A DNA stretch of 64,000 nt from Streblospio benedicti (GCA_019095985.1 CM032667.1:41737217-41801216), one strand, 5' to 3'. Positions 1 to 14,299 are shown, counted from the first letter of the stretch. The notes: a model not told the origin generated them from the sequence alone. Numbers and translations: made by a program.

Positions 1-1389
1 TGGCAACATGCACACAGTAGTAAAGGCAGGGTCTAGTTTTGAAGCCCTATAACGCCACTGATAAGAGCAAGGGGATAAATGTCGAGATTCGTAGGGGTGG
101 TGGCCAAAAGTAGGTAACAGCCGGTTTTCGTAATTATATATTAATATTTCTAATTTACAGGGTATTATTTTTACTGTAATTATCACATGGGTATTGTCCA
201 CGCTCCAAGGAATGCCTACATACTACCCACCAACATAACATAACTATCTTGTGCTTAAAGTTACGATTAGTATAATACGCTTATTAATATATAATTGCCG
301 GTAGCCAGGTGTTGCTTCTTTGCCCCTCCCCCTACGAATCTCGGACATTTATCCCCTTTGCTCTTATCAGTGGCGTTTTGGGGCTTCAAAACTAGACCCG
401 CTCCCTACTACTGCTGTGCATGTTCTCCTATTTCATTCATTCTGCTCATTTAGGCGACTGCTTCACGAGCACAACGGCAATGCTGATTCGACGAAAATGT
501 GACCCCATTTTCCTCTGGCATCACACTACTTTTGTCGCTTAAAAACTTCCACTGTGCTACGTCGGTAATGAAATCGGTTCTCCATATGTCATCATTGCTC
601 GAAAAAATGGTCAATGCTCTGCACAATGGTGGAAGCGGCCTTATTTCCACGGCCTGGCCGTTGGTCAATTCGGCGCATTCGTTTAATAGCTGATACAACA
701 GTTTGTTATTACAATTGTCCACGGATCAATCTGCCAAACAAAGGCGTAACAAAGGCGCTATTATCAATAATCAACCTCCCGGGGTCAGCCTAAACAAAGA
801 CGTAACAACACGCAATAATCCATTGGTCAATCTAAATAAGGACGTATCAATTGTTTCGATAAAAAAGTGAAATAAATTTTGATAAAAATGAGGATAAGCG
901 ACAAAAATTCGTCCATCCGCTGAAGAAGGCGTTATGATTCCCCTGTTGGATGTTGATGCCGTTCAAACTAAACCGAATGGATTTGCAATGTAAATAGATT
1001 TTCTGTTATAAACTAATACCACACATACAATACTTATGATAATATAGGCTCCGTCGGAGCCGGGTCAATAGTGTTAATAATTATTAAATTGATTTTTTAT
1101 TATGTTCGCGAGCTGGGATATCACCATGGCCTGAATTTACAACGTGGTGCATCATCCTAATGTCCCTAGGGAAATTTACAATGTACAAATATGTAACTAA
1201 TGATTAATTTTATATTGAGGAAGGAGAAAGAAGCCATTAGCTTTATAAATAGATATTACCTTTTACACACAAAAAAACATTTTAATCATTTTTTTCCAAA
1301 CAACTGAACTGTGACTTTTTGGTCTACTGCCGTAGACTGACAATCCAATGATGCTTATTGAAAATACAATTACATTTGCTAAATTGTAG

Positions 1390-4300
1390 CAGCAGAGCGT
1401 TGCTTGTGTACTGGCTATGGAGACCCACACTACAAAACTTGTGATGGAGTGATGTTCGATTGGCAGGGTCCATGCACGTACCAGCTGGCAGGCCGCGAGG
1501 CGGAGGACCCCCTCGACCTCGACTTCCAAGTATGACACAACTTTGGCATTGGGGGCAAGTGTAGGTGTAGGGAAAAACGACCACATAGATGTGACTCTCT
1601 GTTAGTTTACTTGCTGGAGGTGAATTGCTGACCATCGCCTTTTATTAACTTGATCGTAATCAGGGAAAGTTTCAGAATACCTTTCAGATGTGGGGTGGGG
1701 TTGCGAGTCAAAACATTTATGCATAGCAAGTCATTATCATTGGCTCTCATTGGAAGCATAAAAATGATGACAGCCATATAATATCTATAAACCAATCATA
1801 CACTCACCACGACCATCACTGTAGAAACAAAAAAAACCTTATATCTAATAGGTTTTACTTCTATTATTACACAAACCGCCCATGTAAACCATATATAAAG
1901 TGGAAAGATGAAGAGCCCGTACAATTGCAACAGCCTCAAACTGTAATAGATATAAGGTCTTTTACAAAACCCTAGGTATTCCTCTGCTATTAAATATGCA
2001 ACCTCGAACATCCTGGCCTGTTATAGCCTTTAACACCAGAGTAATCAGTAGCAGCAGCAGCTGTAGAAGCAGCAGCATGCATGGGTGATTTTTCAAGTAA
2101 GCATTAGCCAATACATGGAGTATGTCATCTTGATCAAAGCTTCCCTATTACAGATAAACAGCACCACATGCTTAAACGAGAAAATACCCAAGTACAGCAG
2201 ATGTACAGCTGCTCTGAAAATTGATTGTTGTTCTAAAAATAGAAGCCATGTGCTTTTAGGTGATGACGTCAATTTTGCAAAACATTTAGCCGGATTGGCA
2301 TCATAGAAAAGCTTTTAGAATAGGCCTTAGTGTCAGTTCATTTAAAGGCCTTGTGATCGTCTACCATCACTGGTACCCCAACAGGTGCTAGCCAAGAACC
2401 AGCCGTGTGGCCCGGGGAACTCGCCGGTGACGTGCACAGAGTACTTGGTGGTGCTGTACGCAGGCTACCGTGTCAAGCTCGACCGAAGCCGCATCATCAT
2501 GGTCGCATCCCCTGGCAATGAAGCTGTCCCCGTCTCTTCAGACACAGCATTTCCCATGTTCTCACTGTCTCGACACAATGGCTTTGTCAGGTGAGAGTGA
2601 GTTACGTGGCCTGATGTTATAAATAGGCTGTGGCTCTATTCTTGTGAATGGCATGTTTGTGTTACATTGATGTTTTGAGAATGAAGAAATAATGTTCACA
2701 CTGCCATTATAGCACCGTCTGACACATTAACACCAATTACACACTATATAATCTCAAGGACATACATAAACAATTGACATCCATGCACCGATTAAAAACT
2801 GTTAAATAAATGTATGTGGGTGTGACAATCAGAATATTAACTAGATCAAACGTTTTCAAAGAACACAGCATCGTTAAAACACCGTTGACTTATGGGCAAT
2901 TAAGATATATACTGAAACGATGTATACTTTACAATGAAGAACTTTATGAATTTGGAGAGAAAATTGCTCTGTGTGTTGCAATATTACTAATAACCTATAA
3001 TAATCAATAATAGTTTCATCGCTATGTATGCAATGGTGCGTTCGCGTGCTATTTCCCAACTTGAAAATATGAGCTTCCCATATTATATGGTAATTCACCT
3101 GAATGGGCACTCCTAGTCATATCCCCCAGTCGTGAACGTGGAGCTTTTTTAGAGGGCTGAGCTTCCCACTGGGAAATACCATGATTTACGACTGTGGGAA
3201 GCTCGTATACGAGGTCGGAAGAGCATGTGGTCGCAGCATTAGTACAGTTAATTAAAATAAAAGTATTGTGTCATTGTTTATATTCATTCATATTCAAAAA
3301 TGTTTACTAAAATATTAATAAAATCTTGATTAAAAGTACACAATTACAATCTACATAGCAGCAAACAGCACCAAGAATACTTTTGGTGTTGGGTTGAAAA
3401 ATGATTTTTTTTCTTGCTGGCTTAAGTGCATTGAATACCAGTAAAAGTTATAAGTGGCCTTGTGGAAAGCACAATTTAATTGACAGGGTGCCCAAAAGCG
3501 GATCACTTATTTGTCGCCTCATACCCCATAGTTGTATAAAGATTGAACAAAATCGGTTCATCAGTAAAAGCTCTAGTCTGTCCGAAGACATACATACATA
3601 CATACATACATACATACATACATACATACATACATACATACATACATACATACATACATACATACATACATACATACATACATACATACATACATACATA
3701 CATACATACATACATACATACATACATACATACATACATACATACATACATACATACATACATACATACATACATAGTTAGAAACGAAGTGAACAAAAGG
3801 CTTTTGTGTCCGCTGCTGAAGCGACACAATAAAAACGTGTTTCTATTAAAGTACCAACTCTAGGAACTTGGCTGTTCACAATGCCTTATATTGACGAGCT
3901 CACATTTTATGTAGAAATGTACAAGTGCGACAGTACAAGTGTATCCAAATAATAACCCGTGAAACATTACCATGTTACTCCTCTTTTGAAAGAATTACAC
4001 TGGCTTCTTGTAAATAATAATCATATCCAGAACTCCTCTCTTAACTTTACATGTAAAACTATAAATGGAAAGGCTCCATCTTATCTCTCTCATTTTCTTG
4101 TTAAGTACAAAGTCAAATTTGGCCTCCATTCAAACAGTAACCATTTACTGCCTCATATTCCCAGATCAAATATAAAAAGCTATGGTGATGTTGCCTATTC
4201 TGTTGCAGCAGTACCAAAACTATGGGAAAAAAATATTTTTCAGCCGGAAAAACTAACTCCGTGTCAATTGTTAGAAACACCTTTTCAGATGTACCTTAGG

Positions 4301-5659
4301 CAAAGTTTTTTAATACTCATCTGTGTGTGTTGTATTACTTCACACACTATTTTCATTCATTGTTATCGTATTTTAAAGTGTTTTGTAATAACCAATACTT
4401 TATGTTAGAATTGTAATTTGCTAGGGAATATTTTATATTTTCGTTTTAAGATTCTCGTCTTACTTTGTTAGCGCCCTAATACGAATGTGGAGGGTGGCGC
4501 ATTATAAATGTATGCATTGTTATTATCATTTTTTGTTATAATTATTATATATGTGTATCTGCTAAACACTGGGTCATTCGTATTTAACAAGTTCATCATA
4601 ACACAAGGAAACGTATTGAGTCCAAATAGACATTATGTCCACTATTTGAATGGGTAACTTTGAAGTATGTTGTGCATTATTAAATATTTGATCTTGACTT
4701 ACTAAAAATCTTATGTATTTGGTACACATAGAACAAAATGATCTTGACTTAAGACCCGTTGACATGTATTGGTGTCAGGTTCAAATCAACCAATGGGGCC
4801 ATCACCGTTGAATTTCATGGACACACGTTCAAAATCTTCCTGGATCCCATCCTAGCCGACAAGACAGATGGTCTATGTGGCAACTATGATGGAATCGGTG
4901 CCAATGACCAAGACCGTGACCTGAACGTGTGGAAGCGAAGACCCCAGATGATGAAACGTGAGTGTCGGGTGTGGGTAATGGGGGTATCAGTCTATGCCCT
5001 GTGTAGGCACTGAACTAGCTGGTGTGCCGGGCGGAACAGAACCCAGCCTCCTATTTTTGAGAATTTAGGACACTAATTATCTGTGACTGACAATTCGCAC
5101 CAAAGTCTAGCTATGTGTTCATAAGAAAATATCTAAAAATATATAATATGAAGACCAGCGACGGATGGGTAGGTTTTGCAGAGGGTTAGTTGGGTGGCCT
5201 CTTTACGGTGATGGTTTAGCTACAAAACAAATTGTGCACTATTAGTTAATTTCATACTAATGGAGGTGGGTTCAATTGTCTGGTGAAATAACACCATCTA
5301 CTACAGTAATATGCTCTTACTTCCACTCATTGCTCGTTTTCCCATATCCAGTATCACACAATAGGAACACTTTTCTCCACCGACTATACTTTTGAGCATC
5401 TACATGTACTTCTGAAAGAAAGCTAATACTAATTAACTGATCTGTATGGGGAGACGCAATCTTCATCATATGTAAAACGTTCTAGATGTGATAAATGTTA
5501 TCTTACAAACCTATTATACAATTGCCCTGCAGCTGTGAGGGGGACGGGAACGTGCCTCACCCGTGTGATGAGCACCCAGAGCGTGAGGCAGCTGGCCGAG
5601 GGTTCTGTGAATTGCTCACCAGCCAGAAGCCAGAAAACCCCTTCCTCGAGTGCATCCAG
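1390..5659 (+). CDS. VWD-C8 tandem-module protein, copy 1, module 1 exons 1-4 (partial)
   Basis: Four exons of an extracellular VWD-C8 protein. Exons: 1390-1529 (after TAG, ends CAA|GTATGA; VWD start with [10 protein letters not shown] and CTYQLAGRE); 2385-2590 (starts [12 protein letters not shown], ends AG|GTGAGA); 4779-4957 (GLCGNYDG, ends AC|GTGAGT); 5533-5659 (C8 start [16 protein letters not shown], ends CAG|GTACTG). Exon 3 is 179 nt against 180 nt in copy 2: near LNVWKR it has a net one-base loss that shifts the frame. The fifth exon of the module lies on the inverted middle contig at 20671-20824. The first exon begins with two bases of a split codon, so an upstream exon must exist that I cannot see. 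The long open frames on the opposite strand are shadows. Confidence 0.85.
3036..3241. mobile_element. Small foldback/MITE-like repeat in the module 1 intron
   Basis: The edges are loosely inverted (left near GGTGCGTTCGCGTGCT, right reading back as CTGCGACCACATGCT), with repeated GAGCTTCCCA motifs inside. It is also present in copy 2 at about 28379-28590. Ends and target duplication are not clear, so the family is open. Confidence 0.35.
3587..3775. repeat. (ATAC)n microsatellite, about 47 units
   Basis: Perfect tetramer run that produces the long MYVC/THTYI shadow frames on both strands. It is preceded by 3430-3586, a repeat that ends AATCGGTTCATCAGTAAA, a microsatellite-tailed SINE- or MITE-like arrangement. 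The same body occurs at 13800-13990, where it lies beside a TA tract. Confidence 0.95.
3950..4545 (+). mobile_element. LINE 3' end (CR1/L2-type), copy 1
   Basis: The translation shows the C-terminal tail typical of CR1/L2-clade reverse transcriptases: [52 protein letters not shown]. It is followed by a 3' untranslated stretch ending GAGGGTGGCGCATTATAAAT and an ATT-rich tail. Only the last ~150 codons remain, a 5'-truncated insertion in the intron before exon 4779-4957. Confidence 0.8.
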
Positions 5660-6073
5660 GTACTGCTGATGCTGTTGCTGCTGTCTTTTGAACAATGTAA
5701 AGCTTTATCATGATCATGTACCGGGGTACATTTAGGGGGAAATGCACCGTGTGCTCATCATACTCCAGTAACTTTATCCAATTGCCCCGACTCTGACATG
5801 TGCGCACTTGCAACGAACATTCTTTTCCCAATACTTGGACATACAGGTTGCCAATGCTAGGGTGGGTAACATTTGGGGACGGGAGTGCCAGTAAGAATGT
5901 TTTGAAATTCATAAAGTCCGGCGGCGATGTGGAAAATCCATTTCAAAATGGGTAATAGCCAAATTCATAAAGCAAATGTTTGATATTATGATGACGGTAA
6001 TGTTTTATAATTATTGATGCTGGCTATTCATTCTTCATAACATATCAGAGCCCTGCGCGGGTTATAAGTTTGC

Positions 6074-6173
6074 NNNNNNNNNNNNNNNNNNNNNNNNNNN
6101 NNNNNNNNNNNNNNNNNNNNNNNNNNNNNNNNNNNNNNNNNNNNNNNNNNNNNNNNNNNNNNNNNNNNNNNNN
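6074..6173. other. Assembly gap, 100 N
   Basis: Exactly 100 N, the usual placeholder for a gap of unknown size. It interrupts the left end of the hAT-like element of copy 1 on one side and an NSF exon on the other. Copy 2 shows no base needs to be missing after 6073 if the next contig is turned round. Confidence 1.
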
Positions 6174-6741
6174 TAGTAGTGGCCTTGATCAGCCTATTCA
6201 TAGCAGTAGCTGTAGATGCTCGTACCAATCCTTCTATTTCCGCACCACTGAAATTTTTTGTAAGCTCTGAAAGTTCTGCAAGGTTGACATCTTTTGCTAG
6301 TTTATCATTCTCTTGAAGCTTGCATGTATGAATGTTAAGAATTTGAAGTCTGCCTCCTTCGCTGGGAAGTCCAATTTCCATTTGCACTTCAAGACGTCCT
6401 GGTCTCAAAAGAGCCTCATCAATCATGTCTTTTCTATTGGTCATGCCTATCACAAGGATGTTATTAAGCTGATCCACACCATCAATTTTAGACAGCAATT
6501 GATTTACTACAGTGTCATGCACTGCAGTGGAACCAGCGACAGATCCTCTTGCTTTGCATATAGCATCTATCTCATCAAAGATGATGATATGAAGTCCACT
6601 ATTAGGACCCATTCTCTTTTCTTCTTCCTCTGCCTCTGCAAACAATTTCCTAATGTTGGCCTCTGATTCGCCAACAAACTTATCCAAAATCTGTGGACCA
6701 TTGACAATCTTTGGTTCTCTTGCATTGAGCATCTTGCCTAT
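6174..6741 (-). CDS. NSF: NSF (vesicle-fusing AAA+ ATPase), one exon, cut by the gap
   Basis: About 190 codons, open and uninterrupted, closely matching the first ATPase (D1) domain of N-ethylmaleimide-sensitive factor, which disassembles SNARE complexes after membrane fusion. It starts at an AG acceptor just above 6741 with [16 protein letters not shown], the residues that follow the Walker A lysine segment in NSF. It then shows [12 protein letters not shown], the Walker B stretch [28 protein letters not shown] and [13 protein letters not shown], and runs into the N run at IKATT. The Walker A segment and the second ATPase domain are not in the window. The clean acceptor with non-coding DNA upstream argues for a real exon rather than a retrocopy. 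If the contig is turned round, NSF lies downstream of copy 1 of the VWD-C8 gene on the same strand. The bases at 23321 do not continue it. Confidence 0.85.
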
Positions 6742-7719
6742 CTGTCTTATTGAATATATTGATTTTACATTACAATTGGCTGTAGAAAATATAATATATA
6801 CGAACAAATAGGTTCAAAACTTAGCCATGATTTTACCAGAATATCTAAAACCTTGTCTCAATGAAATATTCTTCAGGGGTTAGCAATTACGCTTTTATAG
6901 CACAATTATATTTATTATTAATTATTTTACTGTATTTAGTTATTATGATTATGCATTTACAATGTATTTAAATATGTTTTTACAATGTCCATGTTTATCA
7001 TCGTGGCACATTTGCATTATGTTGAAATTCTTAATGAAATAATATAATCTAATTAAAAGTCCAATATGCGTATTTGAATAATTTGATTAAAGAAATGGAT
7101 TATGTTTGTAACATTGAAAACCAGCATAATTATGTTGACCATATGAACATGTACTCCTTTTATGTTTTTTCTTCAAAATGACATCAGTAACACTTATTTC
7201 TATTTTTACATATATGGGTAATGCAACAGTATTACATTGGGAATTTAGAGGTTTATTTTTTGGCTAAGTTTTTAACCTGTGATAGTACAAAATGCCTCTT
7301 CCTTTTGGGCAACATTACATAAATTTATTCCGATGTCTTAAACATTTTTGATATTAGGATGTGAAAATTTTCTCCATTTAGTAACTTATTTGATTCTTTT
7401 GTTTTTCAAGGTAACAAGATGTTAGTGTACACCACCAACCTTTACCACTTCAAGATATATATTGGTGATTTAGTTAGGTTGAGAATGCATTGGATATTGG
7501 TATTGTACCCCAGATCCATAGATTACTATAAACATTTTAAAAGTATTTCATAAATGATGGGTAGACTGAAGATATTTTTTCATGGATTGGATAAAATAGA
7601 CTCAATCCTAGAATAACAGAGAATAATGATATCGCTTGTTACACAAATAGATTTTTTTACCAAGGGATGTATTATTTTTTTAAAAGAATGTTTTTGAATT
7701 GGATAAGAAAACTGTAACA
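6742..7719. other. AT-rich non-coding DNA, probably an NSF intron
   Basis: Single-copy in this window, strongly AT-rich, with no open frame of note. It lies between the NSF exon and the end of the duplicated locus. Confidence 0.5.
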
Positions 7720-9491
7720 AACCGCCGATGGGGTCTCATTAAAAGAGACCAAAATTATGAAAGACAAAGGTCGTGATCTGATTCCAGGACGGTTCTGTAG
7801 GTGTTGAGCAACTATCCCTAAATAGTTGCACACTGCCATGTGGTAACTGCACGTTGAATATGTACATGTCATTGGGGTAAAAGAGAGAATGAGTAATTGT
7901 GTGGGTGATTAGCATTGTGTGTTGAATGTGCTGCCGGTGCAAGTATATGATAAATTATCAATTGATAATCAATAAATGGGTCAGTGACCTGGTTCAAATT
8001 AAAAGTCGTGAGAGTAAGACTTGGGGTAGAACACACAAATAGCCTTACCATTGTTCTATTAACAGATGTCTTGCCTACTAGTACTGTCTCAAATATTCAG
8101 GATGTGTAGGGAAAATATACGAATACCAAATACTAGCAGTTCAGTGTCATTTCTACTATAAATTCATAAACTTTGGCCTGGGAATTATTATGTAAACAAG
8201 CCAAACAGGTGGTCACCCCTTGTTTTGCGATGACTAGTTCAAATTTGACCTGCCGAATCTTCCCATTAACGTAATATTTTTATGCCCGGAACATAGTTCC
8301 AAATAATTACCGTGAGTGAATAAAACATCAGTAGAAATACCCAACTTTCTTGTGCAATTATTAGAATATGTGATACAGGGCACCTACATAACAAAAAACA
8401 CCTCATAATTCAGTACTTTATATGTGACGTCATCGACAGGCTGCTATTATTTTAGCATCATCACTGCATTACCAGATTCATACCTTGGATCACGACTATA
8501 AAGCACCACATTTACATTTACTGTCAAAACTGTCTAATATCTTAAATTGCAATATTGAAAGAAGATTCATGCATTATTTATTCAATTAACTTTCAATCCA
8601 TAAGTCAAGTATTTTTAAAATGTATATTTGTATTAATCACAAAAGCAGAAGAATGAGTGTTTTGAAACTACAAATGTCTTATGTATTTTACTGAAAATAA
8701 ATAAAAAGATGTTTTTAAGCTGAAAAAGTCTAATGGTGAAAACAATAATCTAAATCACATTTTTTTTCAATATTACTATTTCTAAGGCTAATAAAGGAAA
8801 TATCGCACTGAATTTTTTGTAGTAAGAATTCTGATGAACAACATGACACTTTCAAACAAAATAATGAATTGTCAAACTATTTTTTATGTCTTTGTACAAA
8901 TAAATCTTTTAAAATGTGTTAGTAATACAAACAAGGATTTTGAAATATTGTAAGAACATGCTGTACAAATGCAGTGACGTATTATTGTAATGATAAATTT
9001 AAAAAAAAAAGCATATATTTGTAACATTGATATGATCTGCTTCATTTCATCAGCACTGGAGAATACAATGAAAAATTTGTATGACATATTATTTAAGTCG
9101 ACTTCATTCCTTCTTGTCTCAGCCAAAGCATTATGTTTCCTGGTACTTGTCATCCAACGTGATTCTATGGTGCATTAACTATAAATGGCTTTTCGCAATC
9201 CATTGAACACCTACAATAAAACATCATAATTTGAATCATCAAATTGTGATAAAAGCTGGATAAACATAAATTCTTCAATATTGGCCTAGTGTTGCAAGCC
9301 CCGCAGAGCTGCAAATACCCCCAGAAGATTGGCAAGATAATGATATATGTACATATTTTGGCAGTGAATTGTATAATTGTTCCCATGTGGGAATTTATTT
9401 GAAATGATGGTCATAATATGTACTTTTTAAATTTTAGATAGTCTTTTCTGATGCAAGATTTTATATTAGTCCAAAGCTAGTATTGAACATA

Positions 9492-12400
9492 TTAAATTCC
9501 ACCAATATTCCCACATTCTGCATTATGATTGCATGAGGCGCTGAAATGAGATTGGATATTCATATTCATATAAACTGTTGCTGGGAGCCTGGATCTTGAC
9601 TTGACTTCTTGGATTTAGTTTAACTTTTGAGTAGTCGGGGCAAGCTGGCAATATATCAGACAACCATACGAGGTTTTCAAGTTAGTTAAATTCCAAACAT
9701 CTTTCTAGAATAATAGATACAAAGTCCTACATCTGTGTCATAAGTTGGAGCATTTTTGTGCTATTAATAATTAGTGTCAGATTCCAATTGATCATACTTT
9801 CAGCTCACCTTTTTTGCTGTCAAACTGCCAACTATTTCCGATGAGGGCAATGACCATATTTGTTGTTCTCTACTCGGGTGCCCTCCCTGGTCCTGGAATA
9901 CAATTTTGTGGCAATTGAATTCTAAAGAATAATTAGCTCAATCAACCTGGGATATTTATAAAACATGCTCTAGTGATTTAGTGTTAAAACACTGGTACTT
10001 CATTGTTCTTCATAGTTGTCGCAAATTTAACAAAAAAAAGGCAAACACTTATCTAATGCCTAGCCACTGGTACAAACTGTGAGCAGCAAACATAATGCGC
10101 AACTAATTTTATTCTTTTGAGATGTGGAATAATCAACAATACCATCGTAAGAAAATAAAAAGAACAAAACCTGAGATCATTGTTTGCATCGCCATCAGAG
10201 TCCCCAAGGATACCATCAACAAGTCCATGGTACTCTTTTGGAATTTTCACAAATCCCACCCATTTGCGGTTGTATCCAACGCGTATTCCATTGGAACTTT
10301 CTAAAACACCATAAACTGCCCAAACATTATGAAATTGGTAATTATACGTCCGCACAATACGGGCAGTCTGATATAGACATTGAAACAATGGCATGTCATG
10401 ATTGACTCCACACATACTATCAGACAACTATAAGCAAATCTAGGGGTGTGGTGTGGCGCTGGTGTGGTGGGCGCTGGCGAGGGGCTACACCATTTACCAC
10501 AAAAATATCTTATTTTCATGTTCTGTTAATTAGGTATGTAGTATATGGAATCATTATTTGTATATATTTGTCTACTGCTTGAAAAAACTAAAAGTTAAAA
10601 AGGTACATAAATATATTATTCTCGTTTACCTCGAGTAATATTTTCCTGATCACAAGTAATAAATATGAATAAATATATTATAATTATATTTATTTCATTA
10701 TATTTATTACTTGTGACCAGGAAGCTACATGTGCATTGTTTCCTTGAAATTAGATTAAAATTAAAATTAATATATTTATGTACCTTTTCACTCTCACGAG
10801 AGGTCGACTTCTTTGTTTAATTTTATTTGTGTGAATAATACTTTGTATGATTGTATTTTTATTATTTTGATGGATGTGATTAATTGGTTGTACTACAATG
10901 TATTTAATATTTAATATTTTTTCTGGAGGATGCTTTTTCCACCTGGGAGATTTATCACTACATGAGAACGTTATGATATAACTTATTTATTATAAAACGA
11001 AGCAGACACTGTTGAGTGTGGTACCTTTTAACTTTTGGCTCTTTCAAGCAGTAGACAAATATATACAAATAATGATATTTTCCATATGGGTTTTGGCATC
11101 TCCTCTATCCATCGTACGCACGAACTACAAGATATCTTATGTGCCGCCCTTTTCTGAAAAACCTAGATCTCCCATTGCACACTGAGTCACACTCAGACAC
11201 ATACATGTACTTTTTGTAGCTACGTGAATCACACTTTTACCTTCCTGCTTGATTTCGAATGAACCGCCGGGTTGTTGTAGGAAGTGCGAGTATTCTCTTT
11301 ATTAATCTGAAACAACAACAGAAAAATACAACATTGCTCTCACGGATTTTTATGGGCGTTCAGAGTTTCAGTAGTTCATGTTACTTCCACGCCTTCTTAA
11401 ATGTTTGTTTCATATATGATAATATGCAGTATAATGCTATGTTAACTGATCTCTGCTTTATGTCTGTTATTTTCGTTCAATATTTAAGAGGTAATATGTT
11501 ACTTGGTATTTAATGATACCATTCAAAAAGATTTAAAAAAAATAGATGAAAAATTAAAAGAAAAAGATAGACCCTTGTCCCCATGCTCGATTCAGAGTTA
11601 TGGGGCAATATGTGACACAATCTGGGAGTTGATTTTATTTCTCGAATTAATCTAGAATGAACTCCCTCTTCCATACTCAAGACGACAGTCTAACATTGTC
11701 TAATATGAAGCATCATTTTGAACAAAGAAAACCTTGACGTACAACATAAAAATATTACACTGTTGCTTTGCCATGTAATTTGCTTTAAAAATATGCATTA
11801 TCTTGCATTCTAATTACCGAGATCCATCTCCGAGACATCGTTATCTTATTGCTCTCGTAGTATGTTGTCAATTCTCCAACTTTCCAGTTAGCTGTCCAGT
11901 GGATTTATATCTTGCCACCACCTAAGACAACAAACATACGAGAGAGTTTTAACATAAATATTACTAGCTGCAAATGCTTGTATTCTGCCCCCGAGGCTGG
12001 GGATTGGGCATGTAGGGGGTACGGTTGAGTGGGCTATTCTGCACCAATCTCCTTTCCATCTTCTTGATAGCCCTTGAGATATAGAATTTCATTGCAGGAG
12101 GGCCGGCCAACACAATCCGCAATGCATCAAGGTATTTAACTAATTCACGGACGGTTGTCGGGGTGGAGCAAAAAGCCATGCTACACAAAATAATTATCTA
12201 CTGCTTCAGAGAGCTGGGCAGTAGAAACACAGCTCGCCTTCCCTCGAGTCCCTTGCGGTAGTTCGATACAATTACCCAGGCGACCTCCATTGAGAGTAGG
12301 CCTAATACCTCAAGCAGGTAAAGCCCTTGATATGATGCAGACTAGTCAAGGCATTTTGATATTTTCTTCTGCTGCAACATTCGTACTGCTATACTGAAAT

Positions 12401-14042
12401 ACCAGGATTATCTTTAATGGATGAAGGATTGCACTGTCTGGTTCCCTATCGGTAGAAATGCAGCCATTGAAGGTGAAGCATTGGCAGTAGCCAGGGTTTT
12501 GGAACAAATTAGATATTTCACCGAAGGCTATAATAGTCTCCTAGTCGTCACTGGCTACAAGCTTACGTAAAAAAATATGTTGCTGAGAGTGGGTTGACAG
12601 AATCCATATGTTCTAGTATTCAAGATTTGAGTTCCATTTCGTCGCCTGTGCTAACTAAGAAATATCCAAAGCCGCATCATTGCAGAAGCTCTACTCATTG
12701 ATGGAACAAGATGTAAAGTTCACTGAATTTGATCACTTGTGCATACCGTCTATTCTGACAGGCATATACTCCTGCAACACCGGGTTTACACCAGCTAGTG
12801 GCCCCGATCCCTCATCAACAGCAGCTCTTCAACACATGCTACACCCATTAAAAAGACCACCGCTAGAAGCAACGCGTGCACCAGCTGAGCCACTGAGTCA
12901 TCAACATTGCCATGTCCCAAGAACATTGATAATCAGAATTCATACCGGACCATTACGTTTAAAATCCAGTGACACTAGCAGCCACCAGAGCACATCCCAC
13001 ATGTCAACCACAGGGAATGCAACCTTCACCTAGTTTAAAGAGGTCACATCTTGATCAAAGAATGCATTAGCGCTACGATGCCGAGTCGGGAACGTAGATT
13101 GAATGAGTCCCTCTTCCCTGTATTTGGACTCGAGGGTTGGGTGGGGATGTAAGATTATTGCATTGTAATTGTATAAAAAATATATAAAGAAAACACTTTC
13201 TAGCTGACTTATTTTAATCAGTTATACGAATTAGTTTCGTTAGATTAACGAGTGGGATGCCGGCATATGTTATGACTCCTTAATTGTTGGACAAATAAAG
13301 TGAATTATAATTACAAGGACGTTATATAATTTACGTTTGTACAAAATATAAATGCAAGATTAGAACTCATTTTGAAGTAACCTTACTCTATGCTGCATTA
13401 AGAGTGCATGTTTTATAGATGAAATAAATTAATCATATATGACACATACATGAAATAACACATAATAATAATTCTAATTTGCAAACCTGAAACTTTGGGT
13501 ACACCCTGCCTTGGTACATTGACCAGATGTACGTGCACGGCCCTTCAAAATCTATGGTGATACCGTCGAATGTCTTGTGGTGAGGGTCACCTTCAACCTC
13601 TAAAATGTTATGGAAATCATGATTAAAGTACACAATTACGATGTATGTAATCAGCCACAAATAATCTGTGTGCCACTGTTTTAATCATATTGCTTCTATC
13701 ATGCTACGTATTGATCCTGTAGCAGCAAATAGCAAACAACACCAAGTAAAGTTTTCCTGCTGCTATATATAATATTATCAATTTTCATTGTGCATTCCAT
13801 TCTATTAAGAATGACGAAAATGGACCATAAATGGTTCTATGGAAAGCACACTTTGATTGGGAAAGTGCCCCCAATCGAATCACTTTGGTGTCGCCTCATA
13901 CCTCATAGTTGTGTAAAGTTTGAACGAAATTGGTTCATCAGTAAACCCCCTAGCTTGTCCGGAAACACACATAGCTGCTTAGTTAGTAACAAATGAACAA
14001 AACCCAAGGCTTTGCTTATATATATATATATATATATATATA

Positions 14043-14108
<66 letters not shown>

Positions 14109-14299
14109 TTATTAAACAATGAAATGTTCAAAACGTGCTCAACAATTAAGGAGACATTAATTATAATTAATTGTTGGTCAACATTCATGCTTGTCACGTT
14201 TTGGCTTCAATATGCTTGGCAATCATCAGGGGCCCTGATGATTGCCAAGCATAAAACAACGTTGTAGGGCAATGTCATTGTAGTTGTTCATTTAATTTA

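Larger units (their letters stand above)
1..6073 (+). repeat. Copy 1 of a ~21 kb duplicated locus, left part
   Basis: This whole contig matches 25267-31309 in the same orientation, base 1 pairing with 25267 and base 6073 with 31309. Differences are scattered substitutions (1 in the 206-nt exon at 2385; about 3 in 220 bases around 2085-2300) plus indels and a greatly expanded ATAC repeat. It carries the first four exons of module 1 of the VWD-C8 gene. It stops 28 bases into a hAT-like element, exactly at the first N run. The first ~450 bases also show inverted similarity to themselves (1-120 against about 300-440), the core of the palindrome seen in full in copy 2. Confidence 0.95.

Noticed and set aside
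1263-1635. Minus-strand open frames of 103-107 codons (also at 26621-26975, 18391-18690 and 35836-36138)
   Set aside because: Antisense shadows of the first VWD exon of each module; the plus-sense frames (minus on the inverted contig) carry GDPHY and splice sites.
3401-3863. Long open frames of THTYI/MYVC repeats on both strands
   Set aside because: They are translations of the ATAC microsatellite and have no protein features.
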